The notes: generated by a model not told the origin, from the sequence alone. DNA of 6,306 nt from Candidatus Moranbacteria bacterium UBA1302 (GCA_002307715.1 DBUA01000002.1:4436-10741); one strand, 5' to 3'; shown: positions 1-6,306, numbered from the stretch's first letter. Numbers and translations: made by a program.

Positions 1-2272
1 CTAGCGCGGAAAATTCTGTTTTCGTTATGGATTTGATAGCGGCTTCATCGAGTGCATTGAAGACGATGATATGGTCGAGTCGGGCCAGAAGTTCTGGGCG
101 GAGCTCTTTTTTGAGTTCATTGAGAACGTTTGTTTTTGTCGTTTCAAACCGATCTCGCAATGCGGCTGATGAAGGATGTTTCCCATGGAAACCGATAGTG
201 GCATTTTGTGTAAATGCTGCTGTGCCAATGTTTGAGGTAAGGATGATAAGAGTATGGCGGAAGCTTACGGAACGTCCTTCCGCATCGGTGAGTGATCCTT
301 CATCGAGGATTTGCAGTAGGATATTGAAGACATCGGGGTGTGCTTTTTCGATTTCGTCGAAGAGGACGATGCTGTATGGTTTGCGGCGGACTTTTTCTGT
401 CAATTTTCCACCATTGCCATAGCCGATGTAACCGGCGGGTGCGCCGATGATTTGAGCAACGCTGTGACGTTCCATGAATTCGCTCATGTCGAGGCGGATG
501 AGTGCCGATCGATCTCCGAAGAATTCTTCAGCGAGAAGTTTTCCGGCGAGCGTTTTACCAACGCCTGTCGGACCGAGGAAAAGGAATGAACCCAGCGGAC
601 GGTCGGGGTGATTAATACCGGAGAGTGATCGGGCGAGAGTTTCTTCAAGAATACCGGCTGCTTCTTGTTGTCCGATAAGCCGTTTTTGAAGCGTCGCATG
701 CAGACGATCAAGTTTTTTTGATGGTTGTTCGTGCGTAAGTTTTTCGAGCGGTATGCCGGTAATATGCGAAACAGTCCGAAATACGTGCGCTTCAGTGACA
801 GGGAGGCGTTCCTCTTGTTGTGCAGTATTGGAGCGCTTCCGGAGCGTTTCGATTTTTTTATCGATCAGACGTTCTTGCTCGTGCCATTGTGATGCTTCGT
901 CATAGCGCTCGTCGCGTATGGAAGTTTCTTTCATATCGATAGCGTCGAGTCGATCTTCTTCGAGTCGGGCGAGAGCTTTTACAGTCGCTGGCTGTTTCTT
1001 GTCTGCTTGTGCGAGAGCAGCGGCTTCATCGATGATATCAAGCGCCTTATCTGGCAAGAAACGGTCAGTGAGATATTTGACGCTTAAATCAACTGCAATA
1101 TCAGCGATATGTTGACTGATGGTTACAGCATGAAAATCCTCGTAACTTTTGCGGACTGCCGTTATGATGTGTCGTGTTTCACGAACAGAAGGTTCGGAAA
1201 TAAGGATAGATTGGAAGCGGCGTTCGAGAGCTGGGTCTTTTTCGATATGCCGTTTGTATTCTGAAAGCGTTGTCGCTCCGATGCAGCGTATGTTGCCACG
1301 AGCGAGCGCTGGTTTCAGGATATTGGCGGCATCGAGACCTCCAGGAGTGTTGCCGGTTCCGATGATGGTGTGGATTTCGTCTATGAAGAGTATGACATCT
1401 TCGTTTTCTTCGGCTTCACGGATGATTTCCTTGAGGCGCGTTTCGAATTCTCCGCGGAAATTCGTGCCGGCGACAACGAGCGCAAGATCGATGGAGAGTA
1501 TCCGTTTCCCGATGAGCGATTGCGGGACATCTCCTCGTTCGATGCGCTTTGAAAGCGCTTCAACCAGCGCAGTCTTGCCGACACCTGGTTCACCAATCAG
1601 GAGCGGATTGCTTTTATGTTTGCGGGTGAGTACTTGGATGAGGCGGTTGAGTTCTTGCACGCGTCCGATGAGTGGCATGCCATGTTCACGGGCGTCATCC
1701 GCCATATCGAGTGAAAATTGTTCGATAGTTGATACCTCAGTTTCGGCAGTATTTCCGCGGAAAAAAGGATGTTCCGGCAATTCGATCATCTTATTGAAGA
1801 GTGTTGATCGTCCAGCATTGAGATGTGATTCGATAGTGGAATGTATTTTTCCCTCTTCGATACCGCAGCTTTTAATGATGTGTTTGATAGAAGCATCATC
1901 CGACTCCATGAGTGCGTAGATGAGGTGTTCTGTACCAACATATGGATAATGAAGCTGGCTCGCAAGCAGGTATGCGCGACGGAGCACATCTTTCAATGAA
2001 GTGCTCAGCGGAAGTGACTGATTCGAAGCGATCGTTTTTCCATTTACTCGTTTTTTGAGGCAAATCTTAGTAAGTGTATCTTTGCTAAAGCCCATATTGT
2101 TGAGAAGAATGCTTCCGAGACTGCCGTTTTCAAGGAATATGGCAAGCAGAAGGTGTGCGGTGCCGATAGCATCATGATGGGCATAACGAGCGATATCGTT
2201 TGCCTCTTTGAAGCTTTTTCGAGCGTGCGTTGACAATTTTTGGATGAAGTCTGTTTCAAACATAGGGCTCAT
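1..2272 (-). CDS. clpC: ClpC-type AAA+ unfoldase, ATPase subunit of the Clp protease (C-terminus cut by window edge)
   Basis: Cytoplasmic Hsp100 ring ATPase that unfolds proteins and threads them into ClpP. The frame is open for 757 codons from ATG 2272 to the window edge; by family length some 60-90 residues are missing. Visible domains: two Clp_N repeats (about 13-75 and 89-150, motifs IGTAHLL and VGTEHLI); D1 with Walker A GEPGVGKT 227-234, pore-loop F272, Walker B FIDE 296-299 and arginine fingers R351/R352; a short UVR-like coiled middle domain about 436-480; D2 with Walker A GPTGVGKT 567-574, pore loop GYIGYG 614-619, Walker B FDE 638-640 and a ClpP-docking IGF at 693-695. The short middle domain and the IGF argue for ClpC rather than ClpB; two Clp_N repeats and the UVR-like segment argue against ClpA. 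ATG 2263 (Met4) is an equally good start and aligns better with known ClpC N-termini; an in-frame TAG lies just upstream of 2272. Divergent from pilM. Confidence 0.93.
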   Translation of the reverse strand, partial: MSPMFETDFIQKLSTHARKSFKEANDIARYAHHDAIGTAHLLLAIFLENGSLGSILLNNMGFSKDTLTKICLKKRVNGKTIASNQSLPLSTSLKDVLRRAYLLASQLHYPYVGTEHLIYALMESDDASIKHIIKSCGIEEGKIHSTIESHLNAGRSTLFNKMIELPEHPFFRGNTAETEVSTIEQFSLDMADDAREHGMPLIGRVQELNRLIQVLTRKHKSNPLLIGEPGVGKTALVEALSKRIERGDVPQSLIGKRILSIDLALVVAGTNFRGEFETRLKEIIREAEENEDVILFIDEIHTIIGTGNTPGGLDAANILKPALARGNIRCIGATTLSEYKRHIEKDPALERRFQSILISEPSVRETRHIITAVRKSYEDFHAVTISQHIADIAVDLSVKYLTDRFLPDKALDIIDEAAALAQADKKQPATVKALARLEEDRLDAIDMKETSIRDERYDEASQWHEQERLIDKKIETLRKRSNTAQQEERLPVTEAHVFRTVSHITGIPLEKLTHEQPSKKLDRLHATLQKRLIGQQEAAGILEETLARSLSGINHPDRPLGSFLFLGPTGVGKTLAGKLLAEEFFGDRSALIRLDMSEFMERHSVAQIIGAPAGYIGYGNGGKLTEKVRRKPYSIVLFDEIEKAHPDVFNILLQILDEGSLTDAEGRSVSFRHTLIILTSNIGTAAFTQNATIGFHGKHPSSAALRDRFETTKTNVLNELKKELRPELLARLDHIIVFNALDEAAIKSITKTEFSAL

Positions 2273-2275
2273 ATC

Positions 2276-2304
2276 ATTCTATTTTTTTCTGGCCATAATG
2301 TCAA
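2276..2304 (-). promoter_or_regulatory. Predicted sigma70-type promoter of clpC
   Basis: Read on the minus strand, a perfect -35 TTGACA (2304-2299) is followed after exactly 17 bases by TAGAAT (2281-2276), five of six matches to the -10 consensus. This is the best promoter-like sequence on this strand in the gap. A start 4-8 bases downstream would fall at about 2272-2268, that is at the ATG at 2272 or between it and the ATG at 2263. The message would then be leaderless or have a leader under 10 bases. No CIRCE (HrcA) or CtsR operator was seen. Confidence 0.6.
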
Positions 2305-2340
2305 TCTGTCTCGGAGGGCATTCTTGTTTGTCATAAATGG

Positions 2341-2369
2341 TTGTGCAGCATAGAAGCTTATGATATAAT
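2341..2369 (+). promoter_or_regulatory. Predicted extended -10 promoter of the pilMNO-pilB operon
   Basis: A perfect TATAAT lies at 2364-2369, preceded by TG one base upstream (2361-2362), which makes an extended -10 element. At 17-base spacing the -35 position (2341-2346, TTGTGC) matches the consensus only in TTG, as is common when an extended -10 is present. The predicted start is near 2376, giving a leader of about 26 bases before pilM. A short inverted repeat overlaps the -10. Confidence 0.6.
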
Positions 2370-2372
2370 CAT
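2360..2372. repeat. Short inverted repeat over the pil -10 box (possible operator)
   Basis: ATGAT-ATA-ATCAT is a perfect 5-base inverted repeat with a 3-base centre. It covers the whole TATAAT of the predicted pilM promoter. A second, offset pair, GATAT-N7-ATATC at 2362-2378, extends over the predicted start site. Such short AT-rich pairs can arise by chance, so the operator role is only a suggestion. Confidence 0.3.
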
Positions 2373-2380
2373 CATATCGT

Positions 2381-2387
2381 GGGTGAT
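2381..2387 (+). promoter_or_regulatory. Weak ribosome binding site for pilM
   Basis: GGGTGAT matches the 3' part of the anti-Shine-Dalgarno complement (GGTGAT), but ends 14 bases before the ATG at 2402, which is farther than ideal. It is the only recognisable Shine-Dalgarno-like site upstream of any gene in this window, and it supports the 2402 start. Confidence 0.4.
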
Positions 2388-2401
2388 GAATACAAACATT
2401 C

Positions 2402-3469
2402 ATGTTTCGTTTTAGAAAACCTTATTTTCTTGGTCTTGATTTCGGTACATCACTGGTCAAGGCGATTGAATTGACAGAGAAAGATGGCAAGATTTTGCTG
2501 TCGGATTTTGGGCAGGTCAGTCTAGTTGCACTGGAACGAGGAGTGCCTGCATCTTCGAATCGTACATATGATGATGAAGTCGTGCTGTATCTTCGAGCGC
2601 TTCTTGATCGTATGCAACCGAAGAGCCGAGAAGTGTATGTGGCGATGCCTGCTTTTATCGGATTGATTTCTTTGCTGGAGTTTCCGGAAATGAAGGAATC
2701 GGAACTTCAGGAAGCTATACAATTCGAAGCGCATAAATATATACCGTCTCCTTTGGAAGAAGTGGCTCTGAGTTGGGAAGTGGTCAATCGGATTGCTTCT
2801 GATGATGGACATGTGAAGACGGAGGTCCTATTAGTGGCAGCGCTCAATAAAGAAGTTGAACATTATGAAAATAATGTGCATACCGCTGGGCTTGATATGA
2901 AATTGCTTGAGCTTGAGACATTTTCTATTGTTCGAGCACTCATCGGCGATGCTCCCGGATTGCGTCTCATCGTCGATATTGGTGCTCGTTCGACGAATCT
3001 CATACTTGTTGATAATGGTGTGGTGCGTGTCAGTCGCAATCTGGATATCGGCGGTAAAGATGTTACTCGAACTCTCGTGGAAGGGCTTAATATCACTTCT
3101 GATCGTGCAGAAATCCTTAAAAAGAGTGATAAGGATTTCTTGAATAATCCGGAATCAGCATTGATATTTCCAGCTCTCCAGATGATTCAAAGCGAATCTG
3201 AACGTATTTTAGAATCCTATCATACGAAGTATCCAGATGTCGTTTGCCAAGAAGTGATTCTTTCTGGTGGAACGGCGCAAATGGCTGGTTTGGTTAAATA
3301 TTATTCGGCATCGATGCAATTGCCAGTTTCCATCGGTAATCCTTGGGCGCGAGTGGAATACGATGAAAGTCTTTCAGCGACGATTCGGGAGCTCGGGACA
3401 TCATTCACAGTAGCGATTGGCTTAGCGCTTGGAGGATTGGATGCTGCGAAGAAGAAAAAAGCTGAATGA
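2402..3469 (+). CDS. pilM: Type IV pilus assembly protein PilM, actin-like ATPase
   Basis: Cytoplasmic FtsA/actin-fold protein of the type IV pilus inner-membrane platform; in studied pili it binds the N-terminal tail of PilN and links it to the PilB motor. The 355 residues are a normal PilM length. Visible motifs: phosphate-1 loop GLDFGTSLVKAIEL (11-24), the PilM-type region EFPEMKESELQEAIQFEAHK (93-112), phosphate-2 loop VDIGARSTNL (191-200), adenosine-site loop LSGGTAQMAGL (287-297), IGNPW (311-315, usually NPF in the family) and the terminal helix FTVAIGLAL (335-343). It ends in a short lysine-rich tail. It is the first gene of the plus-strand operon, 60 bases before pilN, behind an extended -10 promoter. 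It stops at TGA, which shows that TGA is not recoded here. The start at 2402 places the phosphate-1 loop at the usual distance from the N-terminus. Confidence 0.93.
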   Translation: MFRFRKPYFLGLDFGTSLVKAIELTEKDGKILLSDFGQVSLVALERGVPASSNRTYDDEVVLYLRALLDRMQPKSREVYVAMPAFIGLISLLEFPEMKESELQEAIQFEAHKYIPSPLEEVALSWEVVNRIASDDGHVKTEVLLVAALNKEVEHYENNVHTAGLDMKLLELETFSIVRALIGDAPGLRLIVDIGARSTNLILVDNGVVRVSRNLDIGGKDVTRTLVEGLNITSDRAEILKKSDKDFLNNPESALIFPALQMIQSESERILESYHTKYPDVVCQEVILSGGTAQMAGLVKYYSASMQLPVSIGNPWARVEYDESLSATIRELGTSFTVAIGLALGGLDAAKKKKAE

Positions 3470-3529
3470 AGCGTGATATAGTGGAATTTTCCTCAAAAAA
3501 GAAATACATAATTATATAAACATAAAAAA

Positions 3530-4084
3530 ATGGTTGGTATCAATCTTTCTCAATCGACGCAATCGAAGAAGGAATTGTCTGATAGGCGATCATTGTTCGA
3601 CAGGAGCATTGTCGTGGTAGTTGTGCTCTTTTTAGTGACGCTTGCCGCATGGGGTGGAACTTGGTGGTATACGAAGACATATGATGACAAGATTTCTCAG
3701 CTCGAGTCGATGATTGCTCAGGATACGACGAAGCTTTCCGGCAAGCGTGCTGATCGCGTGGCTGATTTCAGCAATCGCCTGACCCTGATTGGACAGAATC
3801 TCGATGCTGCTGTCGACACCTCGAGTATTTTAGGGGAGCTTGAACAGAATATGGTTCCGGAAGTCAGGCTGACGATGTATGAATACAATAGAAATGACCG
3901 TATCGTGAGTATCAGCGGCGTTACAAGCAGTTTCAGATATCTGGCGGCCCAAGTCATTTCGTTGAAGAAGGACTCATCATTCAGCCAGGTAAAGGTTGGA
4001 GATGTGTCAAGTGATGAAAACGGACTTATCAAGTTTTCTGTTACGGCCGATCTTATCGGAGATGCTGTCGTAGTTGCAAAATAG
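3530..4084 (+). CDS. pilN: Type IV pilus assembly protein PilN (bitopic membrane protein)
   Basis: Bitopic platform protein of the type IV pilus. The 184 residues match the family's usual length. The cytoplasmic tail begins MVGINLSQ; residues 4-7 (INLS) correspond to the INLLP peptide by which PilN docks on PilM. One membrane segment follows at about 27-47 (hydrophobic, then aromatic WGGTWWY), then a coiled-coil-like stretch (about 51-95) and a small alpha/beta domain (about 98-182) typical of the PilN/GspL periplasmic ferredoxin-like fold. Identification rests on the docking motif, topology and position between pilM and pilO; overall sequence similarity is expected to be low. The ATG at 3530 follows an A-rich leader with no Shine-Dalgarno site. 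The stop is TAG, 39 bases before pilO. In a cell without an outer membrane, the last domain would face the cell-wall space. Confidence 0.85.
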   Translation: MVGINLSQSTQSKKELSDRRSLFDRSIVVVVVLFLVTLAAWGGTWWYTKTYDDKISQLESMIAQDTTKLSGKRADRVADFSNRLTLIGQNLDAAVDTSSILGELEQNMVPEVRLTMYEYNRNDRIVSISGVTSSFRYLAAQVISLKKDSSFSQVKVGDVSSDENGLIKFSVTADLIGDAVVVAK

Positions 4085-4123
4085 ATGCCACGATATTTTA
4101 AATGCTAAAAAGAATCTCTTATT

Positions 4124-4870
4124 ATGAATCTGAAAGTATTGACAGTCCCGTTCCTTGTAGTGATGATGCTTATCATTGCGATTGGTTACATCTGGCCGGA
4201 TCTGAGTGCTCTTCCAGAGAAGCGCGCTGCCGTATCTGAGAAGGAAGAGAACGCCGCTTCTGTCGGTGCGGTGATGAATAATATTGATGCGCTGAATGGT
4301 TCATTGGATGCTCAAAAAGAGACTGAACAGCTCGTAGATCGTTATTTCCCTGAAAACATGGACCAAGGACATGCTATTGATGCTTTGAATTTTATGGCTT
4401 CGCAAGCGGGTATCTCTATGTCTGGCTTGGATATTGAAGTGAGTAATTCTAAATTGAATGAACAAGTAAGTGATGGAGCTGCTACGACTGCTCAGCGTAT
4501 ACCGAAGCTTTCCAAATATGTCGTGACAGCTAAAGTGTCTGGATCATATGAAGGAATCAAGGATTTCTTCAATCGCGTTTCACACATGGATCTTTTCCAT
4601 AAAGTGATATCGTTCAGTATCAGTGTTGATACGAAGAATGGTGCAAGTGCCGGGTCGGCCGCTGCCGCTGCTGGAGGTGCCCTTACAGGGGCTTTTGAAG
4701 CCGAATTTGGATATATGCCGAAACGTCCGGCTACTGTTATTGAGAGTGATCCGATATTTCGGAGTTCCCAGCTTGATTTTGCCGTTGCAAATCGGTTGAC
4801 AACATTTATCACGAACATCGTTCCGACTACTGATAATCAGCAGACAGGAAAGCCGAACCCGTTCCAATAA
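4124..4870 (+). CDS. pilO: Type IV pilus assembly protein PilO-like (bitopic membrane protein)
   Basis: Expected partner of PilN: PilN-PilO dimers form the membrane alignment platform that couples the cytoplasmic motor to the growing pilus. The 248 residues show an N-terminal membrane helix (about 5-24), a charged coiled-coil region (about 30-75), then the core domain beginning YFPENMDQGHAIDALNFMA (74-92) with the strand KYVVTAKVSGSYEGIKDFFN (131-150), typical of PilO. An alanine/glycine-rich low-complexity stretch at 172-190 interrupts the expected beta hairpin. The C-terminal part (205-248) contains a predicted helix and ends GKPNPFQ, beyond the usual core. No Shine-Dalgarno site precedes the ATG at 4124. 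The gene lies 39 bases after pilN and 24 before pilB. A general fimbrial-assembly protein call is possible, but the order M-N-O makes PilO most likely. Confidence 0.8.
   Translation: MNLKVLTVPFLVVMMLIIAIGYIWPDLSALPEKRAAVSEKEENAASVGAVMNNIDALNGSLDAQKETEQLVDRYFPENMDQGHAIDALNFMASQAGISMSGLDIEVSNSKLNEQVSDGAATTAQRIPKLSKYVVTAKVSGSYEGIKDFFNRVSHMDLFHKVISFSISVDTKNGASAGSAAAAAGGALTGAFEAEFGYMPKRPATVIESDPIFRSSQLDFAVANRLTTFITNIVPTTDNQQTGKPNPFQ
4637..4693 (+). other. Alanine/glycine-rich low-complexity insert in PilO
   Basis: Codons 172-190 encode NGASAGSAAAAAGGALTGA, built partly from repeated GCCGCT units (near 4659-4672). It is visibly richer in G and C than the surrounding gene. It sits between the two strands expected to pair in the PilO core, so it is probably a flexible loop. 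Confidence 0.6.
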
Positions 4871-4894
4871 AGGAATATTTTTTGCAGTCTTCAT

Positions 4895-6306
4895 ATGCCA
4901 GAGGAGGAAATCCAACCGACACAAGAAAGTGCTGACGTTGCTGATACGAACAGTTCTGTTTCTGCTGATTCATCGCAAGTTCCCGTGCTGCGTGCTGCGC
5001 CATCATCCATAGATAAGTTGGTCGTGGAAATCATTCCAGAAGAAGCGGCTTTGAAATATGGCATGGTGCCATATGAAAAAAAGGATGACATACTTTTCGT
5101 AGCTATGCTGAATCCGCAAGACATCGAAGCGCTTAATGTACTTCGATTCTTGGCGGAAAAAGAGCAATTGGGCATTGAAGTGCGATCGGTTTCCCAGGAT
5201 GTGTTTAATGATATCATCAAGCGATATGCCGGGACTGATACAGCTCTCAAGGATGCCATCATGTCTCTGAAGAAAGAAGATGATATCACTGATATCAAGA
5301 ATGTTGAGAAAAAAGATAAGGATGCCGAAGTCTTCCAAGATGCTCCGATTGCGAAGCTGGTTGAAGTGGTAGTGAAGCATGCTATCGAGGTCCGTGCGAG
5401 CGATATCCATATAGAACCGGTGGATGGAAGTTATCGCGTCCGTTTTCGTGTCGACGGATTACTCCGTGCTCAGCTTGTTTTTCCTTTGGAAGTCGGTCGC
5501 GCAGTCGTTTCGCGTATCAAGATTCTTTCGAATTTGAAAATTGATGAGAAACGTAAGCCACAAGATGGCCGATTCCATTTTGATGGAGACCATGTATCAG
5601 TAGACTTACGCGTTTCGAGTCTTCCGGTTATCGATGGTGAAAAAATGGTGTTACGCGTGCTTGATAAGCGATCAAACGTGAGTGATCTTGAAAAGCTTGG
5701 TCTTTGGGGGAAGAATCGTGAAGTGCTTGAAGCGAAGATCCGTGAACCGTTCGGCATCATACTGATTACTGGGCCAACGGGATCTGGAAAGTCTACGACA
5801 TTGTATGCTTTTTTACAGATTCTCAATAAGGAAGAACGCAACATCATAACACTTGAGGACCCGGTTGAGTATTACATGGAGGGTATAAACCAAAGTCAGA
5901 TTAAACCGGAAATCGGATATACGTTCGCAAGCGGATTGCGTTCTATTCTCCGTCAGGACCCGAATGTTATCATGGTTGGAGAGATCCGTGATGATGAAAC
6001 GGCCGAATTGTCTATCCATGCAGCGTTGACGGGACACCTCGTGCTTTCAACGCTTCATACGAATGATGCTATCGGTGCGATTCCTCGCCTTGTAGATATG
6101 GGGCTTGAGCCGTTCCTTCTCTCGTCGTCTCTTCAGGCAGTCGCTGCACAGCGTCTCGTGCGTCGCATCTGTGACAATTGCAAAGAAGAAATGCCTCTTT
6201 CTCCGGCGCAGCATCAGAAACTTGAAGATTTTTTCCATGCGATCCCTGAAGCTGAAGTTAAAGCGTATAAGCTTGACCCGAACCAGAAAGCGGTATTTTA
6301 TCGTGG
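4895..6306 (+). CDS. pilB: Type IV pilus assembly ATPase PilB (C-terminus cut by window edge)
   Basis: GspE/PilB-family hexameric ATPase that drives pilin polymerisation from the cytoplasmic face of the membrane. 470 codons are visible; a family length near 570 suggests about 100 are missing. Order: acidic, serine-rich disordered N-terminus (1-37); half of an MshEN/GspE N-domain (about 38-113); charged linker; N2 domain with SDIHIEP (169-175) and RVSSLP (239-244); Walker A GPTGSGKST (293-301); Asp box ITLEDPVEY (318-326); Walker B VIMVGEIRDDETA (358-370); His box HAALTGHLVLSTLHTND (375-391); first zinc pair CDNC (426-429). The second CxxC pair lies beyond the window. The extended N2 domain and CxxC indicate the assembly motor PilB rather than the retraction motor PilT. 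ATG 4895 is the first ATG after the in-frame pilO stop. No good ribosome site precedes it; AGGAA at 4871-4875 is 19 bases away. Confidence 0.93.
   Translation, partial: MPEEEIQPTQESADVADTNSSVSADSSQVPVLRAAPSSIDKLVVEIIPEEAALKYGMVPYEKKDDILFVAMLNPQDIEALNVLRFLAEKEQLGIEVRSVSQDVFNDIIKRYAGTDTALKDAIMSLKKEDDITDIKNVEKKDKDAEVFQDAPIAKLVEVVVKHAIEVRASDIHIEPVDGSYRVRFRVDGLLRAQLVFPLEVGRAVVSRIKILSNLKIDEKRKPQDGRFHFDGDHVSVDLRVSSLPVIDGEKMVLRVLDKRSNVSDLEKLGLWGKNREVLEAKIREPFGIILITGPTGSGKSTTLYAFLQILNKEERNIITLEDPVEYYMEGINQSQIKPEIGYTFASGLRSILRQDPNVIMVGEIRDDETAELSIHAALTGHLVLSTLHTNDAIGAIPRLVDMGLEPFLLSSSLQAVAAQRLVRRICDNCKEEMPLSPAQHQKLEDFFHAIPEAEVKAYKLDPNQKAVFYR

Noticed and set aside
27..589. Overlapping plus-strand open frames near the left edge
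   Set aside because: They are antisense shadows of the ClpC D2 domain, whose Walker A, Walker B and pore loops are all readable on the minus strand.
1149..1919. A 256-codon open frame on the plus strand, antisense to clpC
   Set aside because: It lies wholly within the intact, motif-rich clpC frame on the other strand. Its product is Ser/Arg/Met-rich without a recognisable domain, as expected for the complement of a coding gene.
2273..2401. CIRCE or CtsR operator controlling clpC
   Set aside because: Neither the TTAGCACTC/GAGTGCTAA pair nor the GGTCAAA-type direct repeat is present in the gap.
3492..3520. Possible internal promoter before pilN (TATAAA at 3515-3520)
   Set aside because: There is no -35 match at proper spacing, and the region is simply A/T-rich, so TATA-like hexamers are expected by chance.
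3470..3529. Terminator hairpin between pilM and pilN
   Set aside because: Only a short GGAATTTTCC palindrome is present, with no stable GC stem or U-tract. The genes read as one operon.
4901..5010. GAGGAGGA in early pilB as a ribosome site for a small overlapping hydrophobic ORF (GTG at 4929, about 27 codons)
   Set aside because: The spacing of about 20 bases is too long. The motif is explained by Glu codons 3-5 of pilB, and a hydrophobic short frame can arise by chance.
4891..5410. Two 135-codon minus-strand open frames opposite pilB
   Set aside because: They are antisense to a clear PilB frame, and their products show no domain, promoter or ribosome site.
2402..6306. TGA recoding as glycine, as in some CPR lineages (Gracilibacteria, Absconditabacteria)
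   Set aside because: pilM ends naturally at TGA at its expected length, and no in-frame TGA occurs inside the other genes.

Overview
The window holds two divergently transcribed blocks separated by a 129-base promoter region. On the minus strand (1-2272) is a ClpC-type Hsp100/AAA+ unfoldase, cut by the left edge just before its C-terminus. On the plus strand (2402-6306) is a type IV pilus assembly operon, pilM-pilN-pilO-pilB, with PilB cut by the right edge before its second zinc CxxC pair. Together these five genes fill almost the whole window. No RNA gene, mobile element, CRISPR array or clear terminator is visible.

Organism (inference): a bacterium using the standard code, because TGA ends pilM and no in-frame TGA interrupts the other genes. 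By eye the base composition is moderate. The pilus genes are short and divergent, PilO is followed directly by PilB with no PilP or PilQ between them, and Shine-Dalgarno sites are weak or absent. ClpC has the short UVR-like middle domain. This combination fits a monoderm lineage, most likely Patescibacteria/CPR (Parcubacteria-like), but no marker gene in the window proves it.

How the genes work together: PilM (actin-like, cytoplasmic) is expected to bind the INLS peptide at the PilN N-terminus. PilN and PilO are bitopic membrane proteins expected to pair through their extracellular parts, and the PilB hexamer powers pilin polymerisation. ClpC should unfold substrates for ClpP, because its D2 domain carries an IGF ClpP-docking tripeptide.

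The most informative details are these: one of the two phosphoarginine-recognition glutamates of the ClpC N-domain is replaced by alanine; the best clpC promoter (TTGACA-17-TAGAAT) puts the transcription start at or just inside the start codon; a small palindrome overlaps the extended -10 of the pil promoter; and PilB has only about half of the usual MshEN N-terminal domain. I saw no obvious new multi-gene system. The window looks like core pilus and proteostasis genes with lineage-specific changes.
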